This document shows, piece after piece, positions 4,988 to 12,102 of a stretch of 12,102 bases of DNA. The DNA comes from Alphaproteobacteria bacterium (GTDB lineage Bacteria; Pseudomonadota; Alphaproteobacteria; Micavibrionales; Micavibrionaceae). The notes beneath the pieces were generated by a model. It searched no databases and was not told where the DNA came from. It was given only the letters and a program-made list of their open reading frames with translations. A program made the translations under genes and the position numbers. Location: positions 1 to 12,102 of the forward strand of contig NZVS01000001.1 of NCBI GenBank assembly GCA_002701555.1. Direction: 5' to 3'. The first letter of the stretch is position 1. Each line of letters starts with the position of its first letter.

Positions 4988-6690
4988 TCCTTCTCAGGTT
5001 CTTCTGTATTTCTTTTACGGTATGGCCTGCAATATTCGAGTGTTTTTTCTGAAAGTATGTCCCCAAGAATAACATTTTCAGCAACAGACTCCAGATTTTC
5101 TAAGGTATTAAACTCTTTCATAATTTGTTGATCATGAGCACGGGCAATGATGGGGATTTCTACATCAATTTTGCGTATAAGCTGAACAAGTTTTTTTGTA
5201 GCCGACGCTTCATCCAAAGTAATTACAACTGCCAAAGCTGTACCTAAACTTGCAGCTTCCAGCGTCGCTTTTTTTGTGGTGTCGCCGTAATATACAGGGC
5301 AAGATTTGGCACGGGCTTTGTTAACTCTTTCAATGTTTTTATCAAAACCGATACTTCTAAATCCTTCACGGCTCAGATTTTCGCTTATGAGGCTGCCTAC
5401 ACGCCCATATCCGAAAATCACTATATGACCTTCAACTTTTTTGGCGTTATCAGCATGATAGTCTTTTCCGTTATGGCCTTTATGTTCAATAAATTTTCCG
5501 GCTTTCCGCGCAAAGGGGGCAATGACCGGAGTTATCATCATAGTCATACCTATGACTATAAGCATAAATTGGCCCACACTTTCCTGCATTAATCCCGCGG
5601 TAAGGGCACCGCCTACTACTAAAAGTCCAAACTCGCCGGCTTGTGACAGTAATATGGCGGTTTCAGCAGCAACGCTGGTTGTTTGCTTCCAGAGTTTACA
5701 CAAAGCAAAAACAATACAGGATTTGATGGACATAAGGCCCAAAACAGATGCAAAAAGCCAAAAAGGTTTTTCGGCAATAAACTGTAAATTAATGCTCATA
5801 CCGAAAGAAAAGAAGAAAATACCCAGCAACATACTTTTGAAGGGCACTACCAAAGAGGAGATTTCATGGCGATATTCGGTATCGGCCAGTAAAAGCCCTG
5901 CGATAAAAGCACCCAAACCCATAGACAAGCCAGCAAAAGATGCCACAGAAGCACTTACCACTATTGTAAGAAGGCTGATAGCCATGAACACTTCCGCGCC
6001 GCCGTGTTTATTGGTAAATAAAAACAGGGGTCTGAGGATAATTTTCCCAATGACATAGATTGCAACGACGGTAACCACCATTTTCAAAACCGATAAGAAA
6101 ATATAGGTGGAAATATTACCCTCTATTGTGGTGCTCAAAATTGTCAAAAGAAGAAGGATCGGAATAACGGCCAAATCTTGTAAAAGAAGAATGCTAAAGC
6201 TGGAGCGTCCAACTTCAGAGCCAAATAGTTTTTGCTGATGCAACCATTGCGTAACTATCGCAGTTGAAGATAAAGCTAGACCTAATCCCAACAAAAGAGC
6301 CACTTGTCCAGTATTCCCCCATACAAAGGCAATACCGCCAATAACTATTGCAGATACTATGACTTGTAATCCACCAAGACCAAAAACCAGCCCGCGCATC
6401 TGCCAAAGTCGTCGTGGTGATATTTCTAGTCCGATAACAAATAGCAGTAGTACGATGCCGAGCTCGGCCAGAATTTTTACATGCTCTGTATTATCCAGGC
6501 TTAAAATACTTAATGCGGGGAAGTTACCTGTTAAAGACCCGAGTGCGTATGGCCCTAATGCAATACCTGCTAAGAGGTAACCAAGGGAGACAGGAATTTT
6601 GAAAAAGCGCAAAACCGGGATGACAAGCGCGGATAACACCAGATAAAATCCAGCATCCCAAAATACACCTGTTAAAACCGTTTCTTTCAT
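4984..6690 (-). CDS. Kef-type CPA2 monovalent cation:proton antiporter with RCK/TrkA-N domain
   Basis: This 568-residue protein belongs to the CPA2 family (KefB/KefC/YbaL-like), which exchanges K+ or Na+ for H+ across the inner membrane. Residues about 10-395 form a 12-13 segment membrane domain with the family motifs GLEISPRRLW (87-96), QDLAVIP (171-177) and LLSQAGEFG (347-355). After a charged His/Lys linker (396-420) an RCK/TrkA-N domain begins at HIVIFGYGRVG (422-432), a Rossmann GxGxxG nucleotide site, with FD (449-450) and GD (469-470) typical of NAD(H) contact. No TrkA-C domain follows, and the protein ends in a charged tail. No KefF/KefG-type ancillary gene is adjacent, so glutathione gating as in E. 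coli KefC is not supported here. The ATG at 6690 has no clear Shine-Dalgarno sequence. It lies 59 bp after the RND pump gene on the same strand, so read-through is possible. Confidence 0.93.
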   Translation of the reverse strand: MKETVLTGVFWDAGFYLVLSALVIPVLRFFKIPVSLGYLLAGIALGPYALGSLTGNFPALSILSLDNTEHVKILAELGIVLLLFVIGLEISPRRLWQMRGLVFGLGGLQVIVSAIVIGGIAFVWGNTGQVALLLGLGLALSSTAIVTQWLHQQKLFGSEVGRSSFSILLLQDLAVIPILLLLTILSTTIEGNISTYIFLSVLKMVVTVVAIYVIGKIILRPLFLFTNKHGGAEVFMAISLLTIVVSASVASFAGLSMGLGAFIAGLLLADTEYRHEISSLVVPFKSMLLGIFFFSFGMSINLQFIAEKPFWLFASVLGLMSIKSCIVFALCKLWKQTTSVAAETAILLSQAGEFGLLVVGGALTAGLMQESVGQFMLIVIGMTMMITPVIAPFARKAGKFIEHKGHNGKDYHADNAKKVEGHIVIFGYGRVGSLISENLSREGFRSIGFDKNIERVNKARAKSCPVYYGDTTKKATLEAASLGTALAVVITLDEASATKKLVQLIRKIDVEIPIIARAHDQQIMKEFNTLENLESVAENVILGDILSEKTLEYCRPYRKRNTEEPEKD

Positions 6691-6749
6691 GCGCGCGAGG
6701 TTACAACAATTCCAAATTATTCGCTATGAAAGTATTTAGGTTTAAATAA
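6691..6749. promoter_or_regulatory. Short A/T-rich gap between RND operon and Kef gene
   Basis: This 59-bp spacer shows no GC-rich terminator for the RND operon. It holds TTCCAAATTATT at 6710-6721, identical to 12 bases of the palindrome at 4629-4644. The core CCAAATTATT can also pair imperfectly with AATAATTAATTGG near 6737-6749. A promoter for the Kef gene may lie here, but I cannot place one with confidence. Confidence 0.22.
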
Positions 6750-9700
6750 TTAATTGGCTTTTTTGCGTGATGTTATTTTTTGAGACACTCGGTTCATATC
6801 TTCAAATACCACCAGCAGGGCCGGTAGAAAGAAAATCAGGAAAGAACTTGCAAAAATAAGCCCAAAAGCAAGTGAAACGGCCATTGGTATTATGAATTGC
6901 GCTTGAAGGCTAGTCTCCAACAAAATAGGCAAAAGCCCCAGACTTGTTGTCAATGTTGTAAGTAGGATAGGGCGAAACCTTCGTTGCAAAGATTGGAGGG
7001 CTGCATCATATACACTAATGTCAGGATTATCTTTCTGAAGGTTATTATAATAGTCGACTAGAACAACGGAGTCATTAATAACAACCCCTGTCAAGGCAAC
7101 CATGCCGAAAAGCGAGATGAAAGAAAGATTAAATCCCATTAATGCGTGACCGTAAATTGCGCCTGCTATGCCCAGTGGTACAATCAGCATGATGATAAAA
7201 GGCTTTGAATAACTTCGCAGTTGTGAGGTTAACATCACGAAAATAGCCAGAAGCGCAATCAGCATATTTTTGCCGAGTGTAGCGAGGTCGTTGCGCTGGT
7301 CTTCGTTTTGTCCACCTAATTGTAAAGTTAAACCCGGGTAGAGATTTTGTAACTGCGCATACTGGTTTTCGCGAATTTGAGTAATGGCTTCATCCGCAGT
7401 TATAATTGTATTGTCCGTATCTGCTGTGACAGAAACTACCTGCCGCCCGTTGACCCGTTTAATTACGGATGCGTTGTAAGCTTCCTTTATATCGGTCATT
7501 ACATTGATCGGGGCTTGTTCACCATTCGGTAAGGTTAGTCGGAATTCTTCTATGGCGGAAAGGGAACGACGATCTGATTTTGGATAGCGCACAACAATTT
7601 CCACTTCACTTGTACCACGTTGTACCCTGTCGATAACGCGTCCCCGCAAAGAGTCACGAAGTTGTCTGCCAACATCAAAAGGTGTAAGTCCTGCGGCAAG
7701 TCCTGCAGGCGTAAGTTCAAAGATAAATTCTTTTTTACCAGGCTCCAGACTGTCTGAAACTTCTGATAAACCTGTCATTTTTGACATTGACTGCTTTAAT
7801 TCTTCAGAAGCTTTATCCAGTATATCGCCATCGCGATGTGATAACTCTATTGTTATATCTGCCCCTGCACTGACCAGCGAGCTTTCGAAGGCAATTTTTT
7901 TGGCTTGTGGGATTTCGCCTATTTCTGCGCGCCACTGCCTTGATACCTCTTTTGAAGTCAAACTTCTTTTTGCGGATGGAACAAGCTCTATCTGCACTTG
8001 AGACAAATTACTGGAAAAGCTGCTGCGTTGAGAGTCGGCGGGCCCGCCGCGATTAGCCCCTTGTAACCCTATGGAAACAGCAATGCTTTCATATATATTG
8101 CCATCACTATATTCCGCCCATTTATTTTTGTTCAAACTTGTAAATGTATCGACAATTTGCGCTGTATATTTTTCAGTGATTTCAAAAGGCGTACCTTCTG
8201 GCATCTCCAGATTAACAGTGATTTCATCACTTTCAATCTGTGGAAAGAAAACGAACTTCATGCTACCGGAAATCATCCAATAAAAAGCGATAAAACAGAT
8301 AAACCCAACGATAAATAAAAATATATAACGACCAGCAATACAAACTTTTGCGACAGGTAGCACCATTTTCTCGATAAACCGTTCTAAATTCCTATTTACG
8401 GCTTCCCTGATTTTATAAAGATAACCTCTACTCCATCGCTTGGGGCTGGATAAATGTGCAGGTAGTATAAAAAATGCCTCGAACAAGGAAACGAGTAGTA
8501 CGCTAATTACAATTAATGGAATTGGCCTTAAAATTTGCCCGAGTGTTCCGGTACTGAAAATCAATGGGGCAAAGGCAGCCACTGTAGTAAGAACACCTAT
8601 GGTTACCGGAGCTTGTATACCTTTAACGCCAACAAGGGCAGGGTTTGCAGGTCTATCCTTGCGGTCTTGCTCTGTAAAAATACTTTCTCCGGTGACGATC
8701 GCATCATCAACCACAATTCCAAGCACTACAATCAGTGCGAATAAGGAAATCATATTAATGCTGACACCCATAAGGGATGCGAAGAATAACCCACCTAAAA
8801 AGGAAATTGGAATGGCAAAGGCGACCCAAAATGCAAGTTTCAAATCAAGAAACAATAGCAGGGCGATGAATACCAGAGCAAACCCCATAATGGCGTTGCG
8901 GAGCAAAAGGTTTATTCTGTCAACAAGGACATCAGTCTGGTTTTTCCATACAGCCAGATTTATATTTTCCGGTAATTCTATATCCTCTACATAACGAGTT
9001 ATGTCTTTCTCCATATCAATAGTATCTTGGGAAGAGCTTCGCGTTATATCAAGGAAGATTGCAGGCTTGCCGTTATAGGTGTTAATGAGTTCTACATCTT
9101 CAAATCCATCATTAATACTGGCGATTTCACCTAAACGTAGCAGGCTTCCATCCGGATTGCTTCGGATAACAACATCACGGAAATTACTTCCATAATAGCG
9201 TCGTTCCTGCACACGTATCAGGAAATCACCTGATTCAGTTTGTAAAGTGCCTGCAGGTAGATCGATACTATGCTGACCTATAATATCTGCTATCTGACCG
9301 AGATTAAGATTATATTGACGTAGCTTGGTTTCAGAAATTTCTATACTTATTTCGCGATCCCGCGTTCCTGCCAGTTCCACCAATGATATGTTTGGAAGGC
9401 CGATTAACTGATCCTCTATCGTTTCTGCCCATTCGCGCAAGGACACGCGCTCAGCGTCCCCATAAACTACAAGGGTCAGTACAGAGCTGCGCGGTTTTAC
9501 ACGTACAATATTAACTTCCTCAGCATTTTCGGGCGGAAAATCCTGAAGGGAATCAATTTCTGTTTCCACATCATTCAGAACTTCTTCACCATTTACAAAG
9601 TCCTCGATTTCAATGGTTATGATCCCAATACCTTCTTGAGCATTTGACTCAACACGCTTAACGCCCTGGACACCGATCACTGCCTCTTCTACGCGGCGGG

Positions 9701-9959
9701 TGATACCGCTTTCTACATCACTCGGAGTTGCCCCTGGATAAGGAACTGTCACTGAAATTATTTTGGGATCAATGGTCGGGAAAGTTTCACGAACCATCTG
9801 GGTCAAGCTTGCCAACCCAGCGATCAGGAAGAATAGCATTAAAATATTGGCTGCGGCATGATTTCCCTGAAACCACGTAACTAATCCTCTGTTATGAACA
9901 GTATTAGCGACTGCTTGACCGTTTTTATCATGTTCGTCCTGTTTACCGGACATAAGCAT
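6750..9959 (-). CDS. RND efflux transporter inner-membrane pump (AcrB/HAE-1-like)
   Basis: The 1069 residues match the usual 1020-1070 of AcrB-type RND permeases, which use the proton gradient to expel drugs, lipids or other compounds through a tripartite complex. After a polar 25-residue extension, TM1 lies near 36-55, followed by a first large periplasmic domain (VPYPGATPSDVE at 72-83), the TM2-6 bundle, a second periplasmic domain and the TM8-12 bundle. The proton-relay Asp pair is present in TM4 (GIVVDDAIV, Asp418/Asp419). The TM10 lysine of AcrB (Lys940) is replaced by Asn in GVVINDSVVLVD (Asn962-Asp963), as in many HAE-1-like subgroups with an NDS motif. Substrate cannot be told. AAAGG about 5 nt before the ATG at 9959 supports that start over the ATG at 9953. 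It follows the adaptor gene by 14 bp. Confidence 0.95.
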   Translation of the reverse strand: MLMSGKQDEHDKNGQAVANTVHNRGLVTWFQGNHAAANILMLFFLIAGLASLTQMVRETFPTIDPKIISVTVPYPGATPSDVESGITRRVEEAVIGVQGVKRVESNAQEGIGIITIEIEDFVNGEEVLNDVETEIDSLQDFPPENAEEVNIVRVKPRSSVLTLVVYGDAERVSLREWAETIEDQLIGLPNISLVELAGTRDREISIEISETKLRQYNLNLGQIADIIGQHSIDLPAGTLQTESGDFLIRVQERRYYGSNFRDVVIRSNPDGSLLRLGEIASINDGFEDVELINTYNGKPAIFLDITRSSSQDTIDMEKDITRYVEDIELPENINLAVWKNQTDVLVDRINLLLRNAIMGFALVFIALLLFLDLKLAFWVAFAIPISFLGGLFFASLMGVSINMISLFALIVVLGIVVDDAIVTGESIFTEQDRKDRPANPALVGVKGIQAPVTIGVLTTVAAFAPLIFSTGTLGQILRPIPLIVISVLLVSLFEAFFILPAHLSSPKRWSRGYLYKIREAVNRNLERFIEKMVLPVAKVCIAGRYIFLFIVGFICFIAFYWMISGSMKFVFFPQIESDEITVNLEMPEGTPFEITEKYTAQIVDTFTSLNKNKWAEYSDGNIYESIAVSIGLQGANRGGPADSQRSSFSSNLSQVQIELVPSAKRSLTSKEVSRQWRAEIGEIPQAKKIAFESSLVSAGADITIELSHRDGDILDKASEELKQSMSKMTGLSEVSDSLEPGKKEFIFELTPAGLAAGLTPFDVGRQLRDSLRGRVIDRVQRGTSEVEIVVRYPKSDRRSLSAIEEFRLTLPNGEQAPINVMTDIKEAYNASVIKRVNGRQVVSVTADTDNTIITADEAITQIRENQYAQLQNLYPGLTLQLGGQNEDQRNDLATLGKNMLIALLAIFVMLTSQLRSYSKPFIIMLIVPLGIAGAIYGHALMGFNLSFISLFGMVALTGVVINDSVVLVDYYNNLQKDNPDISVYDAALQSLQRRFRPILLTTLTTSLGLLPILLETSLQAQFIIPMAVSLAFGLIFASSFLIFFLPALLVVFEDMNRVSQKITSRKKAN

Positions 9960-9973
9960 ATCTGCCTTTCACA

Positions 9974-11281
9974 TTATTCATCGGCATCATCCGGTTCGCG
10001 CGTGGGCATAGGTTCAATGAGGCGTTGTTCGTCAGGCGCATCAATTTCGCTATCAATGTTTTCGTTGTTTGCATTATCAATTTCAACAACCTCGTTTTCA
10101 GCATCTTCCACCCGACGAATTTTCATACCTTCCCCGCCACCTTTGAGCAAACCATCTACCAGTGTAACTTTTTCTCCTGAACCTATTGCCAGTGTGTATT
10201 CATCACCGATGGAAAGAATTTGAGGGCTGTACAGTTCAAGAGTATCATCATCTTTCACAATCCATACATTCTGCGCGCCTTGCATAACGCTGTTTGGAAG
10301 TTCCCATAAACTATCTATTTCCTGCCCGGTTAGTTCAACTTCGGCAAAAACATTTGGAAGGATTTTATCCCAATTTTGACCTGTGGGAGTTATAATAACG
10401 TCTACGAAGCGCGTGTTTTCATTCAATTGTCCGCCTATACGCTCTATTTCACCATTCAGGCTAACATTCTCACCACGATAAACAGTGTTTATAGTTGCAT
10501 TTGTTTCGTCCTCATTCAAATATTGCAGGAGACGATCTTCTAGGGGAACGCGTATCTGTACCGCATCTCGTGAGTAAAGAAGGCCATAATTTTGTCCGGC
10601 CTGTACGTATTGTCCAACATCTATATCTGTTTCAATAACCCGACCAGCATAGGGTAGGCTAAACACAGTACGCTCAAGTCCAAGTTTGGCATCTTCAAGC
10701 TGGGCACGTGCGGCGCGAAGGTTGGCTTTGGCCTGGTCTAGCTGAGGTGCTCTGGCTACGAGCGAAGGGATAGGCTCGGACGGGTTTAAGCTTTCCCACT
10801 CTTCCCGTGAGGCTTGGGCTTCTGCTTGCTCTAAAGCCAGCTGTGTTTGCGCACGCTCAACTTCGGCGCGGGCAATATCGCGCTGGTTTATATAATCATC
10901 CTGCTCAATTTTAAACAGCTCCGCATCAGCTTCAAAAACCCCTCCATCATCAAAATCAGGATGAACGTTAACTATGCGCCCCGAGACCTGCGGAACAATA
11001 CGTATTTCGTTATTAACTTCCGTTTCGCCCGTACGAGTGAAGCGAATGGCTTGCGTTGAAGGTGTAACGTCAACGGTTCTCACCAATATAGGTTGGGTTT
11101 TTGTGGATTGGGCCTCTTCACGTTCACCTGTCCCAATAGTTTGCGACAATATAAAGGCGACAATCAGGAAACCCAGAACAAAAATTAGCTGTATATTTGC
11201 TTTCCAACTAGAGCGGCTGTGATTTTCATTATTAGGGGGGCGCTCCTGAGCTTTTACAGGTTCATTGTCGTATTCATTCAT
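9974..11281 (-). CDS. RND efflux periplasmic adaptor (membrane fusion protein, HlyD/AcrA family)
   Basis: This 435-residue adaptor links the inner-membrane pump to the outer-membrane channel. A cytosolic N-terminus of about 28 residues precedes one membrane anchor (about 30-48); no lipobox Cys is visible, so it is anchored by a helix rather than lipid. Then come a first lipoyl half (VPQVSGRIVNV, 96-106), an alpha-helical hairpin (about 131-206, rich in Ala/Gln/Glu heptads), the second lipoyl half (FSLPYAGRVIETDIDVGQYV, 207-226) and beta-barrel and membrane-proximal domains. The last 47 residues (389-435) form a low-complexity acidic tail with 18 Asp/Glu and four Arg, unusual for the family. 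The ATG overlaps the TGA of the channel gene (ATGA), and the pump gene follows 14 bp later, so all three are one operon. Confidence 0.94.
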   Translation of the reverse strand: MNEYDNEPVKAQERPPNNENHSRSSWKANIQLIFVLGFLIVAFILSQTIGTGEREEAQSTKTQPILVRTVDVTPSTQAIRFTRTGETEVNNEIRIVPQVSGRIVNVHPDFDDGGVFEADAELFKIEQDDYINQRDIARAEVERAQTQLALEQAEAQASREEWESLNPSEPIPSLVARAPQLDQAKANLRAARAQLEDAKLGLERTVFSLPYAGRVIETDIDVGQYVQAGQNYGLLYSRDAVQIRVPLEDRLLQYLNEDETNATINTVYRGENVSLNGEIERIGGQLNENTRFVDVIITPTGQNWDKILPNVFAEVELTGQEIDSLWELPNSVMQGAQNVWIVKDDDTLELYSPQILSIGDEYTLAIGSGEKVTLVDGLLKGGGEGMKIRRVEDAENEVVEIDNANNENIDSEIDAPDEQRLIEPMPTREPDDADE

Positions 11282-12102
11282 AAAAACTCCTGCGTATCAA
11301 GCCAGTCACCACCAAGGGCCAGCATTAAATTCAACCTTGCCTGCCATACAGATTGCTGTATCTGTAAAACCTGCGTACGTGTTTGGAATAAACGGCGCTC
11401 TATTTCCAAAAGATCAGTAAAGGGAACAAGGCCGCGTGTATACCGACGATACGCAAGATCATAGGCTGATTGTGACTGTTCCAATATATTATTTAAAGCC
11501 GTTAGTTGGTTTCTCAATTCGTCTTCGCGCTTTAATGAAGTTTCTACATCCCCTACAGCTTGTAAAATTTGTTGCGCGTAATTCGCGGCCAGTTCTTTTG
11601 CCTCCGCCTCTCGCAACCTTACGGCGGCTCTTAGCCTTCCCCCCTCGAATAAAGGAGCGGTTAAATTACCAATAAGGCTCCATGCAATTTGTTCGGGGGA
11701 AATTAAATCTTTTAGTTCTGTTGACTGGTATCCGTAATCGCCAGACAGGGAAAGGTTGGGGTATAAGTCAGCCATTGCAACCCCGATATTGGCGCGTGCC
11801 GCTTCAATGCGATAAGCGGCCCCTATAAGATCAGGTCGGCGATCAAGAAGCGCGAGGGGTGGTGGGACGTCCAGTCTGTCTGGTGGAGGTAGTAACGGAA
11901 AATTTTCCAAGGCAAAATAATCGTTTGTACCAGGCATTTCCCCCAGGAGAATATCAAGCGTGTAAAGGGCCTCTGCATAATCGGCTTGTAGAGGAGGCAG
12001 CTGTGACTTTGCGCTCTCCAGAGTTTCCCGCGCAAGTCGGACATCCAGAGCACCGGCTTGTTCGCTACCCAGTCTGTAGCGACGCTCCACAGATTCAAGT
12101 GT
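11278..12102 (-). CDS. Outer-membrane efflux channel (TolC superfamily, NodT-like), 5'-partial
   Basis: The frame is open to the right edge, so the N-terminus lies outside the window; 274 residues and the stop are visible. The GTG at 12090 is internal, because the reading frame continues upstream as TLES. Features of NodT-type channels are YRLGSEQAGALDV in the first visible helix, the LLDRRPDLIGAAYRIEAARANIGVA block, the strand YPNLSLSGDYGY, and APLFEGGRLRAAVRLREAE leading into the second long helical hairpin with YRRYTRGLVPFTDLLEIERRL. This channel would form a trimer that carries substrates of the adaptor and pump across the outer membrane. Many NodT members are lipoproteins, but the lipobox is outside the window. 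It is the first visible gene of the operon; its promoter is off the right edge. Confidence 0.93.
   Translation of the reverse strand, partial: TLESVERRYRLGSEQAGALDVRLARETLESAKSQLPPLQADYAEALYTLDILLGEMPGTNDYFALENFPLLPPPDRLDVPPPLALLDRRPDLIGAAYRIEAARANIGVAMADLYPNLSLSGDYGYQSTELKDLISPEQIAWSLIGNLTAPLFEGGRLRAAVRLREAEAKELAANYAQQILQAVGDVETSLKREDELRNQLTALNNILEQSQSAYDLAYRRYTRGLVPFTDLLEIERRLFQTRTQVLQIQQSVWQARLNLMLALGGDWLDTQEFL

Noticed and set aside
5522..6058. A 178-codon plus-strand frame inside the Kef gene
   Set aside because: It is antisense to a gene with clear CPA2 motifs, has no ribosome site of note and encodes no recognisable protein; it is a shadow frame.
8440..8994. A 184-codon plus-strand frame inside the RND pump gene
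   Set aside because: It lies opposite the conserved TM2-6 region of the pump, and its translation has no recognisable features.

Overview
The window looks like chromosomal DNA of a Gram-negative proteobacterium of moderate to low GC (low-to-mid 40s % by eye). The evidence is an outer-membrane porin, periplasmic solute-binding protein, tripartite RND pump with a TolC-type channel, and a Kef-type antiporter. An alphaproteobacterium is plausible, but no rRNA or other firm marker is present. Coding density is high and no gene-free stretch reaches 300 bases. I see no tRNA, rRNA, CRISPR array, insertion sequence or phage gene.

Layout, left to right. (1) At 1-635 (minus) is a partial compact membrane protein with PiT-type phosphate-permease motifs, truncated by the left edge. 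(2) At 763-1098 (plus), divergent from it, is a PhnA/YjdM zinc-ribbon protein. (3) At 1122-4574 (minus) is a four-gene metal-uptake operon. In transcription order it encodes a small exported His/Cys-rich protein, an outer-membrane beta-barrel with a coiled-coil N-terminus and His clusters, a ZnuA-like binding protein and a ZnuB-like permease. No ATPase gene lies in it. (4) At 4724-4987 (plus), divergent from that operon, is a small Rho_N/SAP-like protein of the DUF7218 type. (5) At 4984-6690 (minus), convergent and overlapping at the stop codons, is a KefB/KefC-type CPA2 antiporter with a C-terminal RCK (TrkA-N) domain. (6) At 6750-12102 (minus) is an RND efflux operon in the order channel (partial, cut by the right edge), adaptor, inner-membrane pump. 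The first two genes overlap by 4 bp and the last two are 14 bp apart.

The genes suggest an envelope-transport region. The metal operon plausibly moves zinc (or a similar divalent metal) across the outer membrane, to the binding protein and then through the permease; it must borrow an ATPase from elsewhere. The RND operon would export lipophilic or toxic compounds, and the Kef protein would exchange K+ (or Na+) for H+. The features most worth a second look are the ATPase-less metal operon with its two less-studied envelope components, a predicted mRNA stem joining the first two of its genes, a palindrome in the divergent promoter region at 4575-4723, and the compact PiT-like protein at the left edge.
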